Shown here: piece by piece, positions 19,797 through 26,415 of the stretch
How positions within the stretch are numbered: position 1 is the stretch's first letter
Layout of the letters: each line of letters opens with the position of its first letter
IMG/VR virus record: IMGVR_UViG_3300012207_000011
Span: 1 to 26,415 of that record
Source of the DNA: a virus
Strand: one strand, 5' to 3'
DNA length: 26,415 bases
Program-made: the position numbers and the translations under genes
Notes under the pieces: generated by a model
Database searches by the model: none
What the model was told of the DNA's origin: nothing
What the model saw: only the letters and a program-made list of their open reading frames with translations

Positions 19797-21431
19797 GTGA
19801 CAGCACCAACCGTCAACAGCGTCGGGCCGGTTGTCGGTACGCCCGGCGGCAGCAACATCAACGCGGTGATCACGGCACCGGCCACGATCGGTGTCGATGA
19901 CGTCCTCGTCTTGATCTGCCTCACTAACTCGACACATTTTCTGACTACCCTGCCGTCAGGCTGGGCGCATGTCACCGGGTCGCCGGTATCCAGCACCAAC
20001 GGGACCAACGACGCGACCCTGAACGTGTGCTGGAAGCGCGCCGTTTCGGGCGATGTCGGCGCGAGCAGCTACACGTTCACATTAGATGCGGCCGACTACG
20101 CCGAGGGCGCGATCGTAGCCGTCCGCAGCGCCATCAACTCGGGCAGCCCATGGGACACCGGCGCAGGTGCACCGACGTTCGCCCACACGAGCACCGCCGT
20201 GACGACTGCACCCGCAGTGTCGTTGACGACGCAGGGCGCCGACCGGCTACTCATCAACGGCGCGATCAACCAAACCGGCGGCAGCGGGTGGACCGCGTCG
20301 TCCGGCTTCACCAAGGATTTCGACACAACCGGCGGCGGCTCGTTCTCGACCTGCACCGGCTATCACAAGGCGCAGGCGGTTGCTGGTGCGACCGGAAACG
20401 TTCAGCCGGTGTGCCCCGCATCGGGTGAAATGGTCAACTTCCTGGGTGCGTTGTTGCCGGTTGGTGCCGGCGGCGGTGGCTCCGTCGCTCTGGTTCTAGC
20501 AAGCCCGCCGTTCACGTGGCCGCGGATCGTGCCGCCGTTCATCGGCGCGTCCCAGCCGTTAGGTAATCCGGCTACATCGACCCGCGGCCCGCTGGTCGCA
20601 TCGACACCGTGGCGGCCGCTACTGCCGCCCGGCGCGACGCTGAGCGCATCTCGGCCACTTGGTAATCCAGCGGTGCCGACTCCTGCACCGTTGGTCGTCA
20701 GCGCGCCATGGTCGGCGAAGGTGCCCGGCGCATTGCTGTTCGGTCCGGGCGCCCCGGCGGCAGTCGTCTCCACTGCGGGGACACCATTGCCGTTAGTTGT
20801 CTCGCCACCGTTCACGTGGCCGCACATCCCGCCGGTCGGGATTACGGCCAGCCAGCCGTTGGGTAATCCAGCCAGCCCGACACCCGGCGCCATAGTGGTC
20901 GGCACGCCCTGGTCAGCCAAGGTGCCCGGTGCGTGGATCGGCTCGAATCCGCCGGCCGCCGTCATTGCCGCGATAGCTACACCGTCGCCGCTTGTGGCTG
21001 GCCCGGTCTTCGCATGGCCGTTCATTCCCTTGGCCGTCCTATCCGCCAGCCAGCCGCTGGGCAACCCGGCCGTGGGCACACGCAGCCCCCTGGTCGTCTC
21101 GACGTTCACTCTCGCCCCGGTTCCGGGCGCGAAGATACTCGCCGCGCCACAGGCCTCCCCGTCACTGGTGACGGCTGCCCCGATCGTTGTCTCGCCGCGC
21201 TTCTCATGGATTCCGATGCCCAGTGTCCGACTTCCGGCCGTACGGACATTCGGTGGTGTAGTTGCCATCCGCGCCGGACGGATGACGTCGGGCTCATCCT
21301 CGGGTGGCCCGGCCTCCGGCGCCGGCAACGACATGGCGTCGGGTAGTTCATCGACCGGTGAAGCATCGCGGACCACCGCGGCTGGTTTCGGTTCCACAAC
21401 GTCGAGCGGGGGGCCGGTGAGCGACGCGTGA
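19797..21431 (+). CDS. Large virion-type protein with eight ~33-residue repeats
   Basis: A 544-residue protein. Residues 1-~225 form a beta-rich domain (IGVDDVLVLICLTN, TLPSGWAHVTG, ADRLLINGAINQTGG) like those in phage surface proteins. From ~231 come eight repeats of about 33 residues starting near 231, 265, 298, 332, 365, 398, 431 and 462. Each has PLVVS-x-P, a Trp-Pro or Val-Pro-Gly-Ala part, and often ASQPLGNPA. Residues 495-544 are Gly/Ser/Thr-rich. It could be a head fibre, a decoration protein, or an acceptor for the glycosyltransferase encoded upstream. The repeats are unusual in this genomic position. It is GTGA-coupled to the connector gene. Confidence 0.75.
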   Translation: MTAPTVNSVGPVVGTPGGSNINAVITAPATIGVDDVLVLICLTNSTHFLTTLPSGWAHVTGSPVSSTNGTNDATLNVCWKRAVSGDVGASSYTFTLDAADYAEGAIVAVRSAINSGSPWDTGAGAPTFAHTSTAVTTAPAVSLTTQGADRLLINGAINQTGGSGWTASSGFTKDFDTTGGGSFSTCTGYHKAQAVAGATGNVQPVCPASGEMVNFLGALLPVGAGGGGSVALVLASPPFTWPRIVPPFIGASQPLGNPATSTRGPLVASTPWRPLLPPGATLSASRPLGNPAVPTPAPLVVSAPWSAKVPGALLFGPGAPAAVVSTAGTPLPLVVSPPFTWPHIPPVGITASQPLGNPASPTPGAIVVGTPWSAKVPGAWIGSNPPAAVIAAIATPSPLVAGPVFAWPFIPLAVLSASQPLGNPAVGTRSPLVVSTFTLAPVPGAKILAAPQASPSLVTAAPIVVSPRFSWIPMPSVRLPAVRTFGGVVAIRAGRMTSGSSSGGPASGAGNDMASGSSSTGEASRTTAAGFGSTTSSGGPVSDA

Positions 21432-22306
21432 CCACGTACGACCTCGGCGACGCGGTGCTCATCTCGACCACCGTCTACGACCCGACCACCGGTCTACCCG
21501 AGCCCGCCACCATGGCCTTGTCTGTGACCAAGCCGGACGGCAGCGCCGGATCGATCGGCAGCATCAACAACCCGTCGACCGGCAACTACAACGCCTCCAC
21601 CATCGCGACCGACCAGGTCGGTGTCTGGTTCTACAAATGGACCGCGTCGGGTGCACTGGTCGCCGTCGACTCCGGGCAGTTCACCGTTGCGAACCCGGCG
21701 CCACCCGCATATGCGTCGCTGGCGCAATTGAAGCATCGGCTCCGCATCGTCGACACATCCGACGATGATGAACTGATCCGGAAATTAACCACAGCCTCGA
21801 GGCGGATCGACCGCGACACCGGTCGCCGCTTCTGGTGCGACGCCACGGCCAGTGCGCGGGTCTACGACATCCAGCACGAACGCAAGGTCATCGTCGACGA
21901 CATGTCGACGACGACCGGCGTGACCGTTGAGATCGGCGTCGACCCGTCCTATTCCACCGTCGCCAGCAACTACTATCTGTTCCGGCCGGCCAACGCGCTG
22001 GCCCGGGCTCGGGTGCCCTACATCATCGAGGCCGCAGCCTGGTATTCATGGCAATACGCAGTGTCGACGGGTATCCCCGGCGGCTGGCTATCCGGCACGC
22101 AGTTGCGGGTGACCGCGATATGGGGCTGGCCGGCGGTACCGGATGAGATCACCGAAGCATGCCTCCTGTTGGCGTCGAGGCTGTTCCGGCGCAAAGACTC
22201 GCCCGAAGGTGTCGCCGGATTCTCCGACCTCGGTGTTGTCCGCGTCGGCCGTTACGACCCCGACTACGACTCGCTGATCGGCCCATACGAGCGCAAGGAA
22301 ATCTGA
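21428..22306 (+). CDS. Head-tail connector with N-terminal Ig-like domain
   Basis: A 292-residue protein. Residues ~1-95 resemble an Ig-like beta domain (YDLGDAVLISTTVYDPTTGL, GVWFYKWTASGALVAVDSGQF). From ~97 it looks like an HK97 gp6-like head-tail adaptor: YASLAQLKHRLRIVDTSDDD, LTTASRRIDRDTGRRFW, then EITEACLLLASRLFRRKDSP and VGRYDPDYDSLIGPY. The adaptor binds the portal and helps to join the tail. Fusion of an Ig-like domain to an adaptor is worth noting. The GTG start overlaps the previous stop. Confidence 0.8.
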   Translation: MTTYDLGDAVLISTTVYDPTTGLPEPATMALSVTKPDGSAGSIGSINNPSTGNYNASTIATDQVGVWFYKWTASGALVAVDSGQFTVANPAPPAYASLAQLKHRLRIVDTSDDDELIRKLTTASRRIDRDTGRRFWCDATASARVYDIQHERKVIVDDMSTTTGVTVEIGVDPSYSTVASNYYLFRPANALARARVPYIIEAAAWYSWQYAVSTGIPGGWLSGTQLRVTAIWGWPAVPDEITEACLLLASRLFRRKDSPEGVAGFSDLGVVRVGRYDPDYDSLIGPYERKEI

Positions 22307-22725
22307 TGTCCGACCTGGATGTCATCCAAGGCTTGGCCGTGCGCGCGGCGACGATCCCGGGGATGCGCACCGATCCGCTGTCCGGGTTCATCCCGGGCGC
22401 GATCGAGGTGCCGTTCTTCGGCGTCAACGAGGTCACCGACGAGTCCTACCACCAGGCGTTCGGCGCCGGTGCGCTGATCGAAGCATTGTTCACCTGCGCG
22501 ATCTTCGTGTCCCGCGGCGACGCGTCACGCGGTGCGGCGGCACTGTCGCTGTTCACGTCCCGCGACGGGCCCAACTCGGTGATGGCTGCGCTCGAGGCCG
22601 ACCAGACGTTGGGCGGCGCTGCGAAGGCGCTGGTGGTAGAGAAGGCGCACGGCAAGTTCCGGGTCTACACCATCGGCAACACCGACTATCTGGGTTCGAT
22701 GCTCGACGTCCGAGTCTGGTATTAG
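22306..22725 (+). CDS. Tail terminator-like protein
   Basis: A 139-residue protein starting in a TGATG overlap. It contains YHQAFGAGALIEALFTCAIF, RGAAALSLFTSRDGPNSVMA and ALEADQTLGGAAKALVVEKA with the end YLGSMLDVRVWY. This is the pattern of actinophage tail terminator/completion proteins that cap the tail tube and join it to the head. Position just upstream of the tail tube gene agrees. Confidence 0.8.
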   Translation: MSDLDVIQGLAVRAATIPGMRTDPLSGFIPGAIEVPFFGVNEVTDESYHQAFGAGALIEALFTCAIFVSRGDASRGAAALSLFTSRDGPNSVMAALEADQTLGGAAKALVVEKAHGKFRVYTIGNTDYLGSMLDVRVWY

Positions 22726-22737
22726 GGAGGCTCGACG

Positions 22738-23487
22738 ATGCCGCTGACACCGCTCGTGATGACCGATGTGCGCATCTACTACGACTCGCTGGATGCGACC
22801 GGCTTCTCCAACCATGTCGAACTCTCACCGGTCGCCGACGTGGAGGACATGACAACATTCGGCTCGGGTGGCTGGCAGGAAAACATTGCCACCGAGAAGG
22901 ACACGACCGCGTTGGCGACGGTGTTCTGGCAGGCCGGTGACCTGACGATGCCCGACGACACGGCGTTCGCGCAGTTGGCGGATGCGACCGGCCCGTTAAC
23001 GATCGTGCCGACCTCGGGTGTGGTCGGATCGGCCGCGTATCTGACGAAGGTTGTCGAGAACAGTTACAAGCCCGCCGGTGATGTCGGGAAGCTGCTGAAG
23101 GCCGACCTTGGTTTCCACGGCAACACCGCGCTGGCGCGCGGCCAGATCCTGCACCCGCAGGGCACGGCACGTACGACGACCGGCACCGGCACCGCCGTCC
23201 AACTCGGCGCGGTCCTCGCCTCCCAACGCATGTATGCGAACCTGCACGTCCTGTCGATCGCCGGCACAGCAACACCGACGATCACGGTGACGGTCCAGTC
23301 GAACGTCGACAACACGTTCGGCGCGCCAACCACCCGGATCTCATTCGGCGCCGCGACCACCTTGCAGGGCCAGGCCGGCTCAGCGGTGGGGCCGATCACG
23401 GATACGTGGTATCGCGCAATCTGGACCATCTCCGGCACCACGCCGTCGTTCCTGTTCGCCGTCAGCGCTGGCATCGCCAGCAAGTAG
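22738..23487 (+). CDS. Major tail (tube) protein
   Basis: A 249-residue protein with GGGAGG upstream. It begins MPLTPLVMTDVRIYYDSLDA and has VELSPVADVEDMTTFGSGGW, GDVGKLLKADLGFHG and beta-rich C-terminal parts (TPTITVTVQSN, TDTWYRAIWTISG). These are usual for siphovirus tail-tube subunits of actinophages, with a possible added C-terminal Ig-like domain. The next gene encodes a shorter protein with the same framework. Confidence 0.82.
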   Translation: MPLTPLVMTDVRIYYDSLDATGFSNHVELSPVADVEDMTTFGSGGWQENIATEKDTTALATVFWQAGDLTMPDDTAFAQLADATGPLTIVPTSGVVGSAAYLTKVVENSYKPAGDVGKLLKADLGFHGNTALARGQILHPQGTARTTTGTGTAVQLGAVLASQRMYANLHVLSIAGTATPTITVTVQSNVDNTFGAPTTRISFGAATTLQGQAGSAVGPITDTWYRAIWTISGTTPSFLFAVSAGIASK

Positions 23488-23499
23488 AAGGGCAATGTC

Positions 23500-23910
23500 A
23501 TGGCACTGACACCAACGGTTCTCACCGACGCGCTCATCATCATCAACGCCGTCACCATCTCCGACCATGCGAACAGCGTGTCGGTTCCGTTCGTCGCCAC
23601 CGACGAGGAAATCTCGGCGTTCGGGTCGGGCTGGAAGTCGTTTGTCGCCGGGCTCAAGTCGGCGCAGTTGAATATCAAACTGTTCGACGACTTCGTGGCC
23701 GCGAACCTGGATGCGACGACGTTCGCCCTGTTCGGTACAACGGTCACGTTCGAGGTGCGGCCGACGTCGGCGGCCCGGTCCACGTCGAACCCGGCCTACA
23801 CCGGCAGCGTCGTCGTCGACTCGTGGAACTTCGGTGGTGACGTTGGCAAGGTCGCCCCGGTCGACGTGTCCTGGCCGACCACCGGAGCAGTGCTACGTCA
23901 AACCTCGTAA
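23500..23910 (+). CDS. Second tail-tube-like protein, short paralogue
   Basis: A 136-residue protein sharing the framework of the preceding tail protein. It has a matching start (MALTPTVLTDALIIINAVTI), SVPFVATDEEISAFGSGWKS against the other's AFGSGGW-type block, and GGDVGKVAPVDVSWPTTGAV against GDVGKLLKAD. It lacks the long C-terminal extension. Likely a duplicate specialised as a minor tube or tail component. It follows its neighbour by 12 bases with AAGGGC upstream. Confidence 0.72.
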   Translation: MALTPTVLTDALIIINAVTISDHANSVSVPFVATDEEISAFGSGWKSFVAGLKSAQLNIKLFDDFVAANLDATTFALFGTTVTFEVRPTSAARSTSNPAYTGSVVVDSWNFGGDVGKVAPVDVSWPTTGAVLRQTS

Positions 23911-23913
23911 ATC

Positions 23914-24411
23914 ATGCCGATCGAGCTGACCGTCGACCAGCGCGCGGTGCAGGTCGTTGCGAAGGCGTTGCGCGAGCAGGAGGACGGCAAGGCGCTGCGC
24001 AAGGATCTGATCGCCGAACTGAAGACCGCCGTCGCACCCGGCGTCGCATCCATACAAAGCAAACTGACGGCGATCCCGCACACCACGGCCGCGGTCACAA
24101 CCCCGACGTTGAGTTCGTACCTGTCGGCGCGGGTCAAACCGGTGGTGCGGCTGTCCGGGCAACGCACCGGCATCCAGGTGAAGATCCGTAAGACGCCGCA
24201 GTTGCGCGGGTTCACCAACGCCGCGCGCATGTTGAACCTGGGCACGTGGCGGCACAAGGTGTTCGGCCGCGAGGTGTGGGTGCAGCAGGTGATGCCGACG
24301 ATGAAGGGTTTCTTCGACGACACCCTGGCCAAGGACAAACCGCTATACCGGGCCGCGGTCATCGGCGCCGTCGAGAAGATGGCCAAACGGGTCGCCGACC
24401 GGGCCAAGTAG
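23914..24411 (+). CDS. HK97 gp10-like tail/connector protein (tentative)
   Basis: A 165-residue basic, helical protein starting 3 bases after the previous stop without a clear ribosome site, so it is probably coupled. It contains AVQVVAKALREQEDGKALRK, VRLSGQRTGIQVKIRKTPQL and a C-terminal helix AVIGAVEKMAKRVADRAK. It looks like the HK97-gp10 or minor tail group seen in actinophages; the match is by pattern and position, not certain. Confidence 0.62.
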   Translation: MPIELTVDQRAVQVVAKALREQEDGKALRKDLIAELKTAVAPGVASIQSKLTAIPHTTAAVTTPTLSSYLSARVKPVVRLSGQRTGIQVKIRKTPQLRGFTNAARMLNLGTWRHKVFGREVWVQQVMPTMKGFFDDTLAKDKPLYRAAVIGAVEKMAKRVADRAK

Positions 24412-24413
24412 AC

Positions 24414-24460
24414 CACCGCCGGCACGTCCACACGGAGCGTGCCGGCGGTGCTTTTTCTTT
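24414..24460 (+). terminator. Rho-independent terminator
   Basis: CACCGCCGGCACG (24414-24426) pairs perfectly over 13 bases with CGTGCCGGCGGTG (24438-24450), with an 11-base loop, followed by CTTTTTCTTT. It is a textbook intrinsic terminator, placed between the tube/gp10-like genes and the chaperone genes. It should reduce chaperone and tape-measure expression relative to the abundant tube proteins. Confidence 0.92.
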
Positions 24461-24487
24461 ATCCGTGATCCGTGGAGGCAAAATCTC

Positions 24488-24910
24488 ATGCTGTTGACCT
24501 ACAAACCCGACGACGGCCCCGGCGACGTCCAGCAGTGGACGTTTCGGCCGCGCAAGTTCCCGTCGCATGAGGCTGAGGCGATCGAGAACGTGACCGGCAT
24601 GACCTGGTCCGAGTTCTCCGAACAGGTGCTCAAAGGATCGATCCGGGCCCGCCGTGCACTGCTATGGATTCTGCTGCGCCGCCAGCATCCGGTGCTCAAG
24701 TTCAACGACGTCTCGTTCAGCCTCGACGAGGTCGAACTCGAACTCGAGGCCGACGAATTGCACGCGATGCGCGGCGAGCTGGAGAAGGTCGACGACCCGG
24801 ACGTGCGGTCCCTCGCATTGGCGCAGATCGACGAACAGATCGCCGAAGCGGAGGCGAAGGACGCCCCAAAAGAAGCCGACTCGCCGGGCTCCGCGAACGC
24901 TACTGGTTGA
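24488..24910 (+). CDS. Tail assembly chaperone, unshifted product (gpG-like)
   Basis: A 140-residue acidic helical protein with GTGGAGG upstream. It contains VTGMTWSEFSEQVLKGSIRA and RALLWILLRRQHPVLKFNDV, then an acidic helix (SLDEVELELEADELHAMRGE). This is the usual make-up of actinophage tail assembly chaperones, which hold the tape measure during tail building. The last 12 residues are replaced in the shifted product. It lies between a terminator and the tape measure gene. Confidence 0.85.
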   Translation: MLLTYKPDDGPGDVQQWTFRPRKFPSHEAEAIENVTGMTWSEFSEQVLKGSIRARRALLWILLRRQHPVLKFNDVSFSLDEVELELEADELHAMRGELEKVDDPDVRSLALAQIDEQIAEAEAKDAPKEADSPGSANATG

Positions 24911-25023
24911 TGTTCGCCCGCGAACTGCACATCCCGCCGTGGGACATCGGCCGGCTATCGGTCGGCCAACTCGAGGCCGCTGTCGAACACTTCGACGACC
25001 TGATCAAAAATGCCGGGAAGTGA
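24488..25023 (+). CDS. Tail assembly chaperone, -1 frameshifted product (gpGT-like)
   Basis: A -1 shift at the slippery heptamer C-CCA-AAA fuses the first 128 residues to 50 residues from the overlapping frame. These start RSRLAGLRERYWLMFAREL and run through PPWDIGRLSVGQLEAAV to LIKNAGK. The downstream part has a gene-like sequence but no good start of its own. The two-product arrangement is the known rule for this position in siphoviruses. Confidence 0.85.
24865..24871 (+). promoter_or_regulatory. Programmed -1 frameshift site
   Basis: CCCCAAA's in-frame arrangement C-CCA-AAA at 24865-24871 is a perfect X-XXY-YYZ slippery heptamer: P-site CCA can re-pair on CCC and A-site AAA on AAA. The shifted frame then reads straight into the conserved chaperone C terminus. 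A GC-rich stretch (24872-24895) follows that could form a stimulatory structure, not modelled here. Confidence 0.85.
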
Positions 25024-25032
25024 GGATGCGTC

Positions 25033-26415
25033 ATGTCTGACACTGCCGTCATCTTCTCGATCCTGGCGCAGGACAAGACGAAGGGCGCGTTCAAATCCGT
25101 CGGCAAGGGTTTGGCGGAACTGTTCGCCGGCAAGGAAATCCTCGACTTCGGTAAGGAATCGATCCAGGCCGCGGCGGAGATGCAGAAGACGCAGGCGCGG
25201 GTCAAGGCGGTGTTCGGCGAATCGGCCGAGGCGGTCAACAAGTGGGCTGAGGCCGCCGCTACCGGCTCGGGTCTGTCGGCGGATGCCGCAGATAAGGCAG
25301 CATCCCAGTTCGGTCTGCTGGGCACACAGGCCGGACTGTCCGGTGACAAGTTGTCATCGTTTGCGATCGCGAACGCGAAGCTCGGCGCCGACCTCGCATC
25401 GTTCAACGGCTCCGACCCGGCATCGGCGCAGGAGGCGTTGACGAAAGCGTACGGCGGCTCGGTCAAGGCGTTGAAGCCGTACGGTGTGCTACTCGACCAG
25501 GCGGCGATCAAGCAAGAGGCCGTCAAACTTGGGATCATTAAGACGACGAAGGATGCGTTGACGCCGCAGCAGAAGGTGCTGGCGATCCAGGGTCTGGTGA
25601 TGGCGCAGACCGGCAAACAGCAGGGCAACTTCGCGAAGTCGTCCGGTGACCTGCAAAACCAGCAGAAGGTGCTCACCGCCGAGTTCGAGAATGCGAAGGA
25701 CAAACTCGGAACCGGTCTGCTGCCGGTCGTGACGAAGTTCGCGACGGTGCTGGTCGGTGTCATCGGCTTCGTTGAGGCGCACTCGTCATGGTTGACGCCA
25801 CTGATCGCCGGCATCGCCGCCGTGGTCGCCGGGCTCAAGGTCTGGTCGGTAGTGCAGGAACTGCTCAATATCGAGTTGGATGCGAACCCGATCGGCGCGA
25901 TCATCCTGGCCATCGTCGCGCTGGTCGCGATCATCGTCGTGGCCGTCAAGTGGCACAAGCAGATCGAAGCCGTCGCGAAAGTGGCATGGCACACGATCCA
26001 GGCCGGTGCGATGGCTGTCTGGAACTGGCTAAAATCGAACTGGCCCTATCTGCTCGGCATCCTCACCGGCCCGATCGGACTCGCCGCCGCGTTCATCTAC
26101 AAGCACTGGGATAGTGTCGTCGCGTTCGTGAAGAAACTACCCGGGCGGATCTCATCGGCCGCGGTCGGCATGTGGGATGGCATCAAAAACGCTTTCCGCG
26201 CAGCGATCAACTGGGTCATCCGCGGCTGGGATGCGCTGCACTTCTCGATCCCCGGCTTCTCGTTCCTCGGCGTGCATGTCGGCGGTTTCAACCTTGGCCT
26301 GCCGCAGATCCCGCAACTGGCCGCTGGTGCGATCATCCGGGCGCGGCCGGGCGGAACCTTGGCGGTGCTCGGTGAGGGTCGCAACGACGAAGCTGTTGTG
26401 CCGCTGCCGCGCGGC
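25033..26415 (+). CDS. Tape measure protein, 3' end outside the window
   Basis: A frame open to the window edge gives 461 residues. It begins MSDTAVIFSILAQDKTKGAF, then a helical, Ala/Gln/Lys-rich region (residues ~40-240) typical of tape measure proteins. Two hydrophobic segments follow at ~252-272 (WLTPLIAGIAAVVAGLKVW) and ~289-308 (IGAIILAIVALVAIIVVAV). Trp-rich repeats come next (VWNWLKSNWPYLLGILTGPI, MWDGIKNAFRAAINWVI), then LAAGAIIRARPGGTLAVLGE and EAVVPLPRG, an ending common in tape measure proteins. It sets tail length and helps to deliver DNA. The LPRG block often lies near the end, so this may be a short tape measure. Confidence 0.9.
   Translation, partial: MSDTAVIFSILAQDKTKGAFKSVGKGLAELFAGKEILDFGKESIQAAAEMQKTQARVKAVFGESAEAVNKWAEAAATGSGLSADAADKAASQFGLLGTQAGLSGDKLSSFAIANAKLGADLASFNGSDPASAQEALTKAYGGSVKALKPYGVLLDQAAIKQEAVKLGIIKTTKDALTPQQKVLAIQGLVMAQTGKQQGNFAKSSGDLQNQQKVLTAEFENAKDKLGTGLLPVVTKFATVLVGVIGFVEAHSSWLTPLIAGIAAVVAGLKVWSVVQELLNIELDANPIGAIILAIVALVAIIVVAVKWHKQIEAVAKVAWHTIQAGAMAVWNWLKSNWPYLLGILTGPIGLAAAFIYKHWDSVVAFVKKLPGRISSAAVGMWDGIKNAFRAAINWVIRGWDALHFSIPGFSFLGVHVGGFNLGLPQIPQLAAGAIIRARPGGTLAVLGEGRNDEAVVPLPRG

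Overview
The window is a continuous piece of a tailed-phage (siphovirus-type) genome or prophage from a high-GC actinobacterial host. Every supported gene is on the + strand. The actinobacterial assignment rests on the high GC content, GC-rich third codon positions, many GTG starts, a WhiB-type regulator, a DUF397-like protein and a DUF6221-like protein. There is no integrase, repressor or lysis gene in view, so lifestyle cannot be decided. Both window ends cut through genes.

Layout. (1) 1-6342 is an early region of about 20 mostly very small genes. They are chained by 4-base start/stop overlaps (ATGA or GTGA). They include small membrane proteins, Cys-rich zinc-binding-like proteins, and a RecET-like pair (a PD-(D/E)XK nuclease at 3776 and RecT at 4519). 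The Cys-rich gene right after recT appears frameshifted. (2) 6343-8462 is unusual. Three intergenic arrays of a degenerate 5-base repeat (GGCNN) separate three genes that carry their own strong ribosome binding sites. Five near-identical-in-shape 40-41 nt modules are embedded in the first two arrays. Each can fold into a 5-bp 'acceptor' helix plus a canonical tRNA T-arm, with compensatory base changes between copies. (3) 8463-11466 holds a winged-helix replication initiator with iteron-like dyads and a DnaA box inside its coding sequence, then WhiB, a DUF397-like protein and small accessory genes. (4) 11467-26415 is the late region: HNH nuclease, small and large terminase, portal, prohead protease, major capsid, a glycosyltransferase, small virion-type proteins, a repeat-rich 544-residue protein, head-tail connector, tail terminator, two related tail-tube-like proteins, a gp10-like protein, a tail assembly chaperone pair joined by a -1 frameshift site, and the start of the tape measure protein.

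How it works together. The early genes probably act on the host and supply recombination functions. The initiator/iteron locus is organised like lambda O and probably recruits host replication proteins, since no polymerase, helicase or primase is seen. HNH plus terminase suggests cos-type packaging. The head and tail module is in near-canonical order, with terminator-type hairpins after the capsid gene and before the chaperone genes.

The most noteworthy signal is the pentamer-array / tRNA-minihelix locus. It flanks a gene whose product has weak RAMP (Cas7-like) features. I do not recognise this arrangement as a named system.
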